Shown here: piece by piece, positions 14,452 through 22,977 of the stretch
Layout of the letters: every line of letters begins with the position of its first letter
Numbering within the stretch: position 1 is the stretch's first letter
Source of the DNA: Christensenella sp. UBA3944
GTDB lineage: Bacteria; Bacillota; Clostridia; Christensenellales; DTU072
Direction of reading: 5' to 3'
Assembly: GCA_002385605.1 (NCBI GenBank)
Contig: DGDU01000013.1
Span: 1 to 32,135 of the forward strand
DNA length: 32,135 bases
Notes under the pieces: generated by a model
Database searches by the model: none
What the model was told of the DNA's origin: nothing
The model's input: only the letters and a program-made list of their open reading frames with translations
Program-made: the position numbers and the translations under genes

Positions 14452-15514
14452 AATTCTGGGCTTGTCCATATTCGGCGAGTCCCACGGCAAGGCGGTAGGA
14501 TTTACCCTCGAGGGGCTTCCCGAGGGCAAAAAGATATCTTTTGAAGAGCTTCAGGAGTTTATGGAGCGCCGCAAATCCAAGGGGATATTCTCCACGCCCC
14601 GCAGAGAGGCCGACGAAGTCGAAATCCTGTCGGGCATCAAAAACGGGTACACCACGGGGGCTCCCGTATCCGGCGTAATCCTTAACGCCGACTCGAGGAG
14701 CAAAGACTATTCCCCCCTCACAGACACCCCCCGCCCCTCGCATTGCGACTATGCGGCAATGCAAAAATACGGCAGGTTTTGCGACCTTTCGGGCGGCGGC
14801 AGGTTTTCGGGCAGGCTGACGGCGCCCCTATGCGCGGCGGGCGGCATAGCCATGCAGATTCTAAAAGAAAGCGGAGTTACACCCGCGGCATATATCTCGG
14901 AACTCGGCGGAATAAAGATTTCGACATACAAACAAAAACTCCCCTTAGCCGAGGATGTAATATTCAGCCACAACGACCCCATACCCATCCTGGACGAAGG
15001 CAAGAGGGGGGATATCCTCCGCGCCCTGGACGACGCCCGCAAAGAGGGCGACAGCATAGGCGGGGTAGTAGAGCTGGTAGTATACAACACCCCGGCGGGC
15101 TTGGGAGGGCCCTTGTATGAGGGCATGGAGGGCAGGCTTTCGTCGCTGTTTTTCGCGATACCCGGGGTAAAGGGCGTCGAGTTCGGCGACGGCTTCGCCA
15201 TATGCGACCTAAAAGGCAGCGAGGCCAACGACCCATTCCGCTTCGAGGGCGACAGGGTAGTAACCGCCACCAACAGAAGCGGCGGCATCAACGGCGGCAT
15301 CACCAACGGCATGGAAATAACCGCGAGGGTAGCCTTCAGGCCAACTCCCTCGATTTCCAAGCCCCAGCAAACGGTAAACCTGAAAACAAAAACCGAAGAA
15401 ATTATCAGGATAGGCGGAAGGCACGACTGCTGCATAGTCCCCCGCGCGGTTGTATGCGTCGAGGCGGCGGCGGCGATAGCCATACTGGACGCCATGTTAG
15501 CAAGGAGGAAATAA
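14435..15514 (+). CDS. aroC: Chorismate synthase
   Basis: This enzyme makes chorismate from EPSP using reduced FMN, the last step of the common pathway. It has 359 aa, the usual length. Motifs visible are FGESHGKAVGFTLEG, RPSHCDYAAMQKYG (usually RPGHAD), GGRFSGRLTA, GDGFAICDLKGSEAND and TNRSGGINGGITNGMEI. The chosen start has GGAGG 8 nt upstream. An upstream in-frame ATG at 14360 would extend deep into aroA and has no RBS. The overlap with aroA is 17 bp, and pheA begins 1 nt after the stop. Confidence 0.96.
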   Translation: MISTLEILGLSIFGESHGKAVGFTLEGLPEGKKISFEELQEFMERRKSKGIFSTPRREADEVEILSGIKNGYTTGAPVSGVILNADSRSKDYSPLTDTPRPSHCDYAAMQKYGRFCDLSGGGRFSGRLTAPLCAAGGIAMQILKESGVTPAAYISELGGIKISTYKQKLPLAEDVIFSHNDPIPILDEGKRGDILRALDDARKEGDSIGGVVELVVYNTPAGLGGPLYEGMEGRLSSLFFAIPGVKGVEFGDGFAICDLKGSEANDPFRFEGDRVVTATNRSGGINGGITNGMEITARVAFRPTPSISKPQQTVNLKTKTEEIIRIGGRHDCCIVPRAVVCVEAAAAIAILDAMLARRK

Positions 15515-15515
15515 A

Positions 15516-16652
15516 ATGTTAGAGGATTTAAGAAAAGAAATCGACGCCATCGACGACCAGATCATCAAACTTTACGAAGAGAGAATGCGCATCTCCAGAA
15601 AAGTCGGCATACAGAAAGCGGCCGAAAATAAGAGCGTAGAGAACATCCTTCGTGAAAAAGAAATCATCAACAGGGTAACCTCTAAGGTCCCCGACGAAAT
15701 CAAGCTTTACGCCAAGCAGCTTTTCACCACCATTTTCGAAACAAGCAAAGCTTACCAGCAGCAGTTCGTAAGCGTCAGGGCGGGCGTGAAGGACGCCATC
15801 CAGCAGGTGCTAATCGAGGGCGTAAAGCCATTCCCCATCCAGGCGACAGTCGCCTGCCAGGGCACCGAAGGCGCGTACAGCGGCATAGCCGCCGAAAAGC
15901 TGTTTGCCATCTCGGACATAAGCTATTTCAAGACCTTCGACGCCGTATGCTCGGCTGTCGAAAAGGGGCTTTGCAGGTACGGCGTCCTTCCCATCGAAAA
16001 CAGTTCGGTAGGCAGCGTTAACGCCGTGTACGACCTCATGAAAAAGCACCAATTCTATATAATCCGCAGCATAAAAGTGCCCGTAAGGCACCAGCTTCTT
16101 GCTAAAAGAGGGGCTAACATAAAGGATATAAAGGAGATTTTCTCGCACGAGCAGGCAATCAACCAATGCGAAAACTTCCTTAAAAGCCTTAAAGATGTAA
16201 AAGTAACCGTCTGCGAGAATACGGCGGTTGCCTCAAGGCTTGTCGCAAACTCCGACCGCGACGACATCGCCTGCATAGCGTCCAGAGAGAGCGCGGGCAT
16301 ATACGGGCTGCAAATCCTTAAGAGCAACATACAGGACAGGGAAAACAACTACACCCGCTTCATAGCCATTTCAAGAAAGCTAGAGATATACGAAAACTCC
16401 GACAGGATAAGCATAATGGTCAACCTGCCCCACGAGCCGGGAAGCCTGAACAGGCTGCTCAATAAGTTCTCCTCGCTCGGCTTGAACCTCACAAAGCTCG
16501 AGTCCCGCCCCCTCGAAAACTCCGACTTCGAGTTCTGCTTCTACTTCGATTTCGAAGCCAAGGTCACCGACCCATCGGTGCAAAACCTTCTCGCCGAACT
16601 GGACAACAAGGGAGGCTTCGTGTTCATGGGCAGCTACAAAGAGGTAATCTGA
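15516..16652 (+). CDS. pheA: Bifunctional chorismate mutase / prephenate dehydratase (P-protein)
   Basis: This protein converts chorismate to prephenate and then to phenylpyruvate, the Phe precursor. It has 378 aa in three parts. An AroQ-type chorismate mutase covers about 1-85 (LRKEIDAIDDQIIKLYEERMRISRKVG). The prephenate dehydratase spans about 105-285 (ACQGTEGAYSG, LPIENSSVGSV, and the catalytic T280-R281-F282). A C-terminal ACT domain at about 295-375 (LPHEPGSLNRLL, with the Phe-binding ESRP motif) indicates feedback inhibition by Phe. The mutase domain feeds tyrA as well as pheA, since no other chorismate mutase is in the operon. The stop overlaps the next start by one base (TGATG). Confidence 0.96.
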   Translation: MLEDLRKEIDAIDDQIIKLYEERMRISRKVGIQKAAENKSVENILREKEIINRVTSKVPDEIKLYAKQLFTTIFETSKAYQQQFVSVRAGVKDAIQQVLIEGVKPFPIQATVACQGTEGAYSGIAAEKLFAISDISYFKTFDAVCSAVEKGLCRYGVLPIENSSVGSVNAVYDLMKKHQFYIIRSIKVPVRHQLLAKRGANIKDIKEIFSHEQAINQCENFLKSLKDVKVTVCENTAVASRLVANSDRDDIACIASRESAGIYGLQILKSNIQDRENNYTRFIAISRKLEIYENSDRISIMVNLPHEPGSLNRLLNKFSSLGLNLTKLESRPLENSDFEFCFYFDFEAKVTDPSVQNLLAELDNKGGFVFMGSYKEVI

Positions 16653-17896
16653 TGGAAAGATACTGCCTCATCGGCAGGCGCCTTCCGCATTCGTTCTCCA
16701 AAATTATACATAACCTTTTGGGGCTAGAATACGACCTTGTGGAACTGGATACCGAAGCCGATGCCGTAAGCTTCATAAAAAACAACCCCTACGCGGGCTA
16801 CAATGTCACCATACCCTACAAGCAGACGGTAATGCCCCACCTTGACGAACTGGACGAATCCGCCGTCAAGGCGGGCGCGGTTAACACCGTCGTAAAAAAG
16901 GGCGGGAGAAGCATCGGCTACAACACCGACACCTCAGGCATGGCGGCGGGGCTCAAAAAGATGGGCGCTTCGCTTAGCGGCAAAAAGGTTATGATACTCG
17001 GCAGCGGCGGCACCGCGAGCATGGCGGTTTCGCTTGCCAAAGAAAGCAAGGCAAAGGAAATAACCGTCGTGTCCAGAGGCGGAAGCGTTAACTACTCCAA
17101 CTACCATTTGCGCGCCGACACCGAAATCCTCATTAACTGCACCCCCGTGGGGATGTATCCCGAAAACGAGGGCTGCCCCGTAGACCTCTGCAAGCTCCCC
17201 GCGCTTGAGTATGTTTTCGACGCCGTATACAACCCGCTTTCTACAAGGCTTGTAATGGAGGCAAGGGCAAGGGGGATAACGGCCGACGGCGGGCTTTCGA
17301 TGCTGGTGGCGCAAGCGATTATAGCTCAAAACCTGTTTTTGGGTTACCAAAAATTCGATACGGAAGCCCAAACGGCGATAACAACCGCCGAAATTTTAAG
17401 GCGGCAATCCAATATCGTGCTTGTCGGCATGCCCTCAAGCGGAAAAACCAGCGTCGGGCTAGCGCTCGAAAAACTCACCGGCAAGCCCTTTGTCGACACC
17501 GACAGCCTGATAATTAAAGAGGCAAGTATGTCCGTCCCCGAGATATTCGCGAAGGAGGGCGAAGCGGGCTTCAGGGCTCGAGAGAAAAAGGCAATAAGGG
17601 ATTGCTCGAGGGGCTTCGGCAAAATTATCGCGACGGGAGGCGGCGCCATACTGTATCCCGAAAACCGCCCGGAGCTAAAGCAAAACTCCGTTGTTTTTTG
17701 GCTTCAAAGGGATATCGGCAAATTGGACACTTCGGGAAGACCTCTTTCCAAAGACAAAAACACCTTGCAGGCTATGGAAAAGATAAGGTATCCGTTGTAT
17801 AATGATATAAAAGACTATATCATAGACAACAACGGCGGGATAGACGATTGCGCCCAAAGGGTAAAGGATTTGTTCGATGCGCATTTTGGTAATTAA
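16652..17896 (+). CDS. aroE-aroK: Fused shikimate dehydrogenase - shikimate kinase
   Basis: A single 414-aa frame carries two consecutive pathway enzymes. Residues 1-245 are shikimate dehydrogenase: substrate loop RLPHSFSKIIH, NVTIPYKQ with catalytic Lys57, NTDTSGM with Asp93, and the nucleotide loop GSGGTASM. Residues about 255-414 are shikimate kinase: P-loop GMPSSGKTS with Lys265, the metal/substrate DTD, FRAREKKAI, GGGAI and a lid around SGRPLSK. The product of the first active site (shikimate) is the substrate of the second. The frame is continuous with no internal stop, so this is a real fusion. The order differs from better-known aro fusions such as plant AroD-AroE. It overlaps aroQ by 20 bp. 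Confidence 0.94.
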   Translation: MERYCLIGRRLPHSFSKIIHNLLGLEYDLVELDTEADAVSFIKNNPYAGYNVTIPYKQTVMPHLDELDESAVKAGAVNTVVKKGGRSIGYNTDTSGMAAGLKKMGASLSGKKVMILGSGGTASMAVSLAKESKAKEITVVSRGGSVNYSNYHLRADTEILINCTPVGMYPENEGCPVDLCKLPALEYVFDAVYNPLSTRLVMEARARGITADGGLSMLVAQAIIAQNLFLGYQKFDTEAQTAITTAEILRRQSNIVLVGMPSSGKTSVGLALEKLTGKPFVDTDSLIIKEASMSVPEIFAKEGEAGFRAREKKAIRDCSRGFGKIIATGGGAILYPENRPELKQNSVVFWLQRDIGKLDTSGRPLSKDKNTLQAMEKIRYPLYNDIKDYIIDNNGGIDDCAQRVKDLFDAHFGN

Positions 17897-18308
17897 CGGT
17901 GTAAATCTCAATATGCTGGGGGTGCGCGAGCCCCACTTGTACGGAAGCAAGGACTACAACGCCCTTGTGTCCTACATAAACGACAGCGCCAGAAATCTCG
18001 ACATAGAAGCCGTATGCTTTCAGTCTAACCACGAGGGCGCGATAGTAGAGGAGATTCAGAAAGCTCTCGGGCGCTTCGACGGTATAATCATAAACGCGGG
18101 GGCGTACACCCACACAAGCATTGCCATACTCGACGCCCTTAAGGCAGTAGGGCTTCCGACGGTAGAAGTCCACCTCACCGACATAGCGCAAAGGGAAGAG
18201 TTCCGCAGGCACTCCTACATTTCGCTCTACGCCGAAAAGGTAATATGCGGCCTGGGCTTCGAGGGCTATAAGCTTGCCCTCGGGCATTTCGCAAGCGAAA
18301 AGCAATGA
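17877..18308 (+). CDS. aroQ: Type II 3-dehydroquinate dehydratase
   Basis: This 143-aa enzyme dehydrates 3-dehydroquinate to 3-dehydroshikimate. Motifs are INGVNLNMLGVREPHLYG (catalytic Tyr region), FQSNHEGAIVEEI, INAGAYTHTSIAILDAL and VEVHLTDIAQREEFRRHSYIS with the catalytic His. It closes the set, so every shikimate-pathway step is encoded between 10281 and 18308. It begins inside the aroE-aroK fusion (20-bp overlap), and its stop overlaps the U32 gene start by 4 bp (ATGA), which ties that gene into the operon. Confidence 0.96.
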   Translation: MRILVINGVNLNMLGVREPHLYGSKDYNALVSYINDSARNLDIEAVCFQSNHEGAIVEEIQKALGRFDGIIINAGAYTHTSIAILDALKAVGLPTVEVHLTDIAQREEFRRHSYISLYAEKVICGLGFEGYKLALGHFASEKQ

Positions 18309-20455
18309 AAAAACCCGAGCTTTTGGCGCCCGCGGGCGGTTTCGACAGCCTTAAAGCGGCAATCAACAACGGCGCCGACGCCGTATACCTCGGCTTAGGC
18401 GGCTTCAACGCGCGAGCAAACGCAACCAATTTCAGCAAAGACAATATCAGGGAGGCCGTAAGCCTTGCCCATCTTTTCGGCGTAAAGGTTTACTGCGCCT
18501 TCAACACCGTAATTTCCTATTCCGAAATCCCCGAATTATTAGAACTCGCCCGCGCCGCGGTAGAAGCAAAGGCCGACGCCTTTATAGTCCAGGACATCGG
18601 CATTGCCGCGATTCTCAGGCGTTGCTTTCCCGGTATCTGCCTTCACGCCAGCACCCAGATGGGCATACACAACCTTTACGGCGCCAAAATCGCCCGAAAA
18701 CTCGGTATAAAGCGGGTAATCCTCTCCAGAGAAACAAAGCTGGAGGATATAAAAGCCATAAAAGAAAACACCGATCTCGAGATAGAATTTTTCGTGCAGG
18801 GCGCCCTGTGCGTTGCCTTCAGCGGCGGCTGCTACATGAGCGCGCTCGAGCACAATCAAAGCGGCAACAGGGGCAAATGCCTTCAGCTTTGCCGCCTGCC
18901 TTACTCCGCGGGAATCGGGGGCAAAAAAGCGGGCGAAGGCTATCTTCTCTCGCCCTCCGACCTCTGCCTTATAGAAAACCTCAAACTTCTTGCCGACAGC
19001 GGCGTTTCGGCCTTCAAGATAGAAGGAAGGCTTCGCAGGGCAGGCTATGTCGCCGAGGCGGTTAGCTGCTACCGCAAAGCAATCGACGGGGGCTTCCCGC
19101 CGTCCGGCGAAGCCGCGATCGAAAGGCTCAAAAAGGTATTTTACAGGGGCGAATATATTAAAAACGCCTATCTTGAAGACGGCACGCCCGACAGGATAAT
19201 AAACAAAGAGCACCAGGCCCATATCGGTATCCCGATCGGCACGGTGGAAAGCGTAAAGCCGTTCAAGGACATTTTCGAGATAATAATCAGATCAAAACAC
19301 CCGCTTATTATGGGCGACGGCATAAAGTTTTTCGGAAAAAACGGCGAAACTTCCAGCATGGGCGCAGGCAATGTAATATGCCTCGCGGGAGGCAGATACA
19401 AGGTTTTCGGCAAGGTTCAACCCGCCGTAGGCGCGAGGGTAAACCTTATTTCGGACAAAGCCGCCGAGGACGCCGCCCTCTCAAAAGTAAAGAAAATCCC
19501 AGTTTCTTTATCGGTCACGGCAATAGCGGGCATCCCCTTATCCGTAGAAGCGGATTGCGGGGGTATATCTGTTTTTCACAGCTCGGGATATATCGTGCAA
19601 ACCGCCCAAAGCTCGCCCGCCACCCGTGAACAAATAGAGGAAAGCGCCTCTAAATCGGGCGACACCCACTTTGTAATAGAAAAAACCCGAATCGATTGCG
19701 GAAATGTCTTTATCCCCAAGTCGGTTATCAACGAAGCCCGCAGAAGCGCCCTTAGCAAACTGGAAGCCGCCCTCATCGAAGAGGCAGAAAAAGGCATTAT
19801 GACTGAAATTGACGAAGCCGAAATCCAAAAAACCATAGCGGAGGCTAAGGGTTTTGCCAAAGCGCCTAAAGAAAAGGGCATATATCAAAGCAATATAGAC
19901 GGCTCGGGATATTTCGCGGGCGAAAACACAGCCGTCCTTTACCCTTCGGATTTTACACCTTCCGTAGTAAAAAAACTCGCCCAAAAAGCTATACAAAACA
20001 ACCAAACCCCCTGCCTAAGGCTTCCCATGATAGCCAACGGCAAAGACATAAAAATATTAGAAACAATCCTCGAACACAACAAAGAAATAAAGACCCTGCT
20101 TATAAACAACCTTTACGGCTTTGCCTTCGCCGACAGGGGATATGAGATAATCGCGGGCTGGGGGATAAACATCTGCAATACCTTCGCCCTTAAAGAAGCC
20201 GTCAGGCTGGGTGCCTACAGGGCGATAGAAAGTGCCGAGTCGGACAGCGTTGCCGCCGAGGGCAAAGTGTATCAGTTTACAGGCAAAGGGCTGCCCATGA
20301 TGACTTTGGCCCATTGCCCGTACAAAACCCTTTACGGCAACACCTGCGAAAATTGCGCCTATAAAGAAGGCTTATCGTATTCGAGAGAAAAGAAAACCTA
20401 CAATATCGCCCGCCGAAGAATTTATAACTGCTATTTCGAACTTATCGCGGAATAA
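18305..20455 (+). CDS. U32 family protein, long form (RlhA-like RNA hydroxylase candidate)
   Basis: This 716-aa protein of the 'peptidase U32' family starts with the diagnostic PELLAPAGGFDSLKAAINNGADAVYLGL. The U32 cluster of four Cys is present at residues 169, 176, 192 and 196 (GALCVAFSGGC..GNRGKCLQLC). A long C-terminal extension (DUF3656-type in other members) ends with more Cys (HCPYKTLYGNTCENC). Some family members are known not as proteases but as iron-sulfur RNA hydroxylases: RlhA makes 5-hydroxycytidine in 23S rRNA and TrhP makes 5-hydroxyuridine in tRNA, and both need prephenate. The 4-bp overlap with aroQ makes this the last gene of a prephenate-making operon. Length and layout favour the RlhA side; the substrate is inference. 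Confidence 0.85.
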   Translation: MKKPELLAPAGGFDSLKAAINNGADAVYLGLGGFNARANATNFSKDNIREAVSLAHLFGVKVYCAFNTVISYSEIPELLELARAAVEAKADAFIVQDIGIAAILRRCFPGICLHASTQMGIHNLYGAKIARKLGIKRVILSRETKLEDIKAIKENTDLEIEFFVQGALCVAFSGGCYMSALEHNQSGNRGKCLQLCRLPYSAGIGGKKAGEGYLLSPSDLCLIENLKLLADSGVSAFKIEGRLRRAGYVAEAVSCYRKAIDGGFPPSGEAAIERLKKVFYRGEYIKNAYLEDGTPDRIINKEHQAHIGIPIGTVESVKPFKDIFEIIIRSKHPLIMGDGIKFFGKNGETSSMGAGNVICLAGGRYKVFGKVQPAVGARVNLISDKAAEDAALSKVKKIPVSLSVTAIAGIPLSVEADCGGISVFHSSGYIVQTAQSSPATREQIEESASKSGDTHFVIEKTRIDCGNVFIPKSVINEARRSALSKLEAALIEEAEKGIMTEIDEAEIQKTIAEAKGFAKAPKEKGIYQSNIDGSGYFAGENTAVLYPSDFTPSVVKKLAQKAIQNNQTPCLRLPMIANGKDIKILETILEHNKEIKTLLINNLYGFAFADRGYEIIAGWGINICNTFALKEAVRLGAYRAIESAESDSVAAEGKVYQFTGKGLPMMTLAHCPYKTLYGNTCENCAYKEGLSYSREKKTYNIARRRIYNCYFELIAE

Positions 20456-21670
20456 TTATTTAACCTTCCGCCTTAAAATATCTCCCGCCGATACGGCAAA
20501 TGGGATATCCAAAACCAGCTTTTCCTGGACAAGTTTGGCGTCGTCTATCTCCGACCCTTCGGGATTAATAATACTTTCTACGGCAAATGTCTTATTGCAC
20601 GCTTCCGAGGGGCTGAGCACTTCTAAAACATCGCCTTTACGGAAGCGGTTTCTCATCTTTACAAAGGCTTTGCCGTCTTTGTAATTTTCGACAACGGCGG
20701 TAAACTCGTGCGTGCCGTTGTACTGCTCGCCGTTATAGAATATCGTTTTTTCGTTATTCCCCAAAAAGTAAGCCTTTGTGTAATCCCTGTGGGTGATCTT
20801 TTCAAGCTCACCGTTATATAATGCTGCGTTGGGTATGTAGCCCGTTTTATAGTATTCGTCTATCGCCCTGCGGTAGGCGTTAACGACGGTGGCGACATAA
20901 TATTCGCTTTTCATCCGCCCCTCAATCTTAAGCGAATAAACGCCCGCCTCGGCAAGGTCGGGGATATTTTCCAGAAGGTTTAAGTCCTTGCTGTTCAAAA
21001 GATATGTTCCCCTTTGATCCTCCTCGGCAATTAACGCGGGGTGGGGGAAGCCCGACATATCGGTAAGCTTAAATTTCCACCTGCACGCCTGCACGCACTC
21101 GCCTCTGTTGGCGTCGCGGTCGGTCATATAATTGCTCAAAAGGCACCTTCCGCTGTAAGATACGCACATAGCCCCGTGCACGAAGGCCTCAAGCTCGACC
21201 GGGCAGTATTCGGATATTTCTTTAATTTCGGCAAGCGAAAGCTCCCTCGCCAGCACCACACGGCTAACCCCCAAATCCTGCCAGAACTTTACGGCGTACT
21301 TATTTAGGGTGTTGGCCTGCGTCGAAAGATGGATCTTAAGCTCGGGCACTGTATTTTTCGCCAAAGCTATAAGCCCGGGGTCGGTGATAAGCACGGCGTC
21401 GGCGCCTATGTCATACAAAAACTTAAAATATCTTTTCGCTTTGGTCAAATCCTCGTTTTTGGCAAAAATATTGGCGGCGACATATATCTTTTTGCCCAGC
21501 TTATGGGCGTACTCTGCGCCCTCGGCAAGCTCCCCGTCCGAAAAGTTTCCCGCGTACGAGCGCAGCGAAAATTCCTTCCCGCCCGCGTAAACGGCGTCGG
21601 CGCCGAAGTAAAAGGCCGTCTTAAGTTTACTAAGGTTGCCCGCGGGGGCAAGCAGCTCGAGTTTTTTCAC
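20456..21670 (-). CDS. U32 family protein, short form (TrhP/YrrO-like)
   Basis: This 404-aa U32 protein begins KKLELLAPAGNLSKLKTAFYFGADAVYAGG and has the four-Cys motif at residues 169, 176, 192 and 196 (FVHGAMCVSYSGRC..NRGECVQAC), the same numbering as in the neighbouring long U32 protein. It has the length and the DYTKAYF/beta-barrel C-terminal region of Bacillus YrrO-type proteins, which act in tRNA U34 5-hydroxylation. It starts with GTG, with AGGCGG 6 nt upstream and its own promoter (21700-21728). The stop codons of the two U32 genes are directly adjacent on opposite strands with no terminator between them, so their mRNAs must overlap unless termination lies inside the opposite gene. 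Confidence 0.85.
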   Translation of the reverse strand: MKKLELLAPAGNLSKLKTAFYFGADAVYAGGKEFSLRSYAGNFSDGELAEGAEYAHKLGKKIYVAANIFAKNEDLTKAKRYFKFLYDIGADAVLITDPGLIALAKNTVPELKIHLSTQANTLNKYAVKFWQDLGVSRVVLARELSLAEIKEISEYCPVELEAFVHGAMCVSYSGRCLLSNYMTDRDANRGECVQACRWKFKLTDMSGFPHPALIAEEDQRGTYLLNSKDLNLLENIPDLAEAGVYSLKIEGRMKSEYYVATVVNAYRRAIDEYYKTGYIPNAALYNGELEKITHRDYTKAYFLGNNEKTIFYNGEQYNGTHEFTAVVENYKDGKAFVKMRNRFRKGDVLEVLSPSEACNKTFAVESIINPEGSEIDDAKLVQEKLVLDIPFAVSAGDILRRKVK

Positions 21671-21699
21671 AATAACCGCCTGAAAATTAGTATAAGGTA

Positions 21700-21728
21700 A
21701 TTATACAAAAATCCTTGCCGTAACACAA
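21700..21728 (-). promoter_or_regulatory. Promoter of the short U32 gene
   Basis: On the minus strand TTGTGT, 17 bp, TATAAT. Transcription would begin near 21693, giving a leader of about 23 nt that includes AGGCGG. Confidence 0.65.
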
Positions 21729-21742
21729 GTAAAGCGAATCTT

Positions 21743-21771
21743 TAGACAATCCTTTGCCGAAATGATATACT
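21743..21771 (+). promoter_or_regulatory. Promoter of the RNA methyltransferase gene, predicted leaderless transcript
   Basis: TAGACA (21743-21748), 17 bp, TATACT (21766-21771) with the extended -10 TG at 21763-21764. The ATG begins at 21778, 7 nt after the -10, at the expected first transcribed base. No Shine-Dalgarno is possible. Confidence 0.72.
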
Positions 21772-21777
21772 AACCGT

Positions 21778-22920
21778 ATGGAAATTCATGTCGGCTGCGG
21801 CTCGGGCGTCGAAACGGCGACAAAGCTAGAGCTAAGAGAAATGGGCATAGACGCCCCCTGCATAAACGGAAGGTTTATATTCGAGGGCGGCGGGGACGAA
21901 ATCGTAAAGTGCAACCTGCTGTTGCGCACGGCGGACAGGGTGCAGGTCCGCCTCGCAAAGTTTCCCGCCTCAACCTTCGACGAACTATTCGAGGGGGTAA
22001 AAGAGGTAAACTGGGCGGATATCATCCCAAGGGACGCCGCCATAATCGTAAACGCCAAAAGCGTGAAGAGTAAGCTTACGGCGGTATCTTCCATACAAAG
22101 CGTATCCAAAAAAGCCATAGTGGAAAGCCTTAAGAAAAAATACGCCACCCTTCCCGAAACGGGGGCGGCTGTAAGGATAGAGATTAATCTCTTTCAAGAC
22201 GAGGTTTCCGTCCTGCTGGACACCTCGGGCGACGGGCTTCACAAGAGGGGCTACCGCGACCTGGTCTGGCAGGCACCCATCCGCGAAACACTTGCCGCTG
22301 CGATCATAAAATTGTCGGTTTGGGCTCCCGACAGGGCGCTTATAGATGCCTTTTGCGGCTCGGGCACCATCCCGATAGAGGCTGCCATGTCTGCCCTCAA
22401 TATCCCCGCGGGCTACTTCCGCAAGTTCGCCTTCGAGGATTTAAGTCTAGTCGAAAGGGGGCTTCTCGAAAAGCGCAGGCGCGAGGCTGAGGAAAAAATA
22501 GAGCGTGACAAAAAGCTTCGCGTTTCGGGCTTCGACATAAACCCCAAGGCGATAAAGCTTGCCATGCACCACGCCAAAAACATAGGGCTGGAGAAATACA
22601 TCCATTTCGAAACCAAGGATATGCGCGGGATATCCTCCCGCTACAAGTACGGCGTAATTATTTCCAACCCGCCCTACGGCGAGAGGCTTATGGAAGAAAG
22701 AGAGCTTCGCGAGTTATATAAAGATTTCGGCAAGCTGTACCGTTCCATGGACGGCTGGAGCCTCTACACAATAACCGCGTACCCCGATTTCGAGCGCTGC
22801 TTCGGCAAAAAGGCCGACGGCAACCGCAAAATGTACAACGCGGGCATTGAATGCAGGTTATACAGGTATTTAGGGCCAAAGCCAAAAGCCGCTTCGGACT
22901 GCGACTCCGAAAGATTATAA
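21778..22920 (+). CDS. THUMP-domain class I RNA methyltransferase (RlmL-N/YpsC-like)
   Basis: This 380-aa protein of the UPF0020/THUMP family includes the N-terminal half of E. coli RlmKL (23S rRNA m2G) and Bacillus YpsC. Residues 1-150 hold the N-terminal ferredoxin-like and THUMP RNA-binding domains (ELREMG, IRIEINLFQDEVSVLLDTSGDGLHKRGYR). The methyltransferase follows, with motif I DAFCGSGTIPIE from Asp190, FDINPKAI, and the catalytic NPPY at 297-300 (NPPYGERL), typical of N2-guanine methylation. The ATG lies at the predicted transcription start. It is divergent from the U32 gene, itself a likely RNA-modifying enzyme, so two RNA modification functions flank one intergenic region. Confidence 0.92.
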   Translation: MEIHVGCGSGVETATKLELREMGIDAPCINGRFIFEGGGDEIVKCNLLLRTADRVQVRLAKFPASTFDELFEGVKEVNWADIIPRDAAIIVNAKSVKSKLTAVSSIQSVSKKAIVESLKKKYATLPETGAAVRIEINLFQDEVSVLLDTSGDGLHKRGYRDLVWQAPIRETLAAAIIKLSVWAPDRALIDAFCGSGTIPIEAAMSALNIPAGYFRKFAFEDLSLVERGLLEKRRREAEEKIERDKKLRVSGFDINPKAIKLAMHHAKNIGLEKYIHFETKDMRGISSRYKYGVIISNPPYGERLMEERELRELYKDFGKLYRSMDGWSLYTITAYPDFERCFGKKADGNRKMYNAGIECRLYRYLGPKPKAASDCDSERL

Positions 22921-22924
22921 AAAC

Positions 22925-22953
22925 AAAAGGGTTCTTTTCAGAAACCCTTTTTT
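22925..22953. terminator. Bidirectional intrinsic terminator
   Basis: A 9-bp stem AAAAGGGTT/AACCCTTTT with a 9-nt loop has T runs on both strands. It lies between the convergent RNA methyltransferase and nagB genes and serves both. Confidence 0.88.
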
Positions 22954-22977
22954 ATAACAATCGATTTTCAAAAAGTG

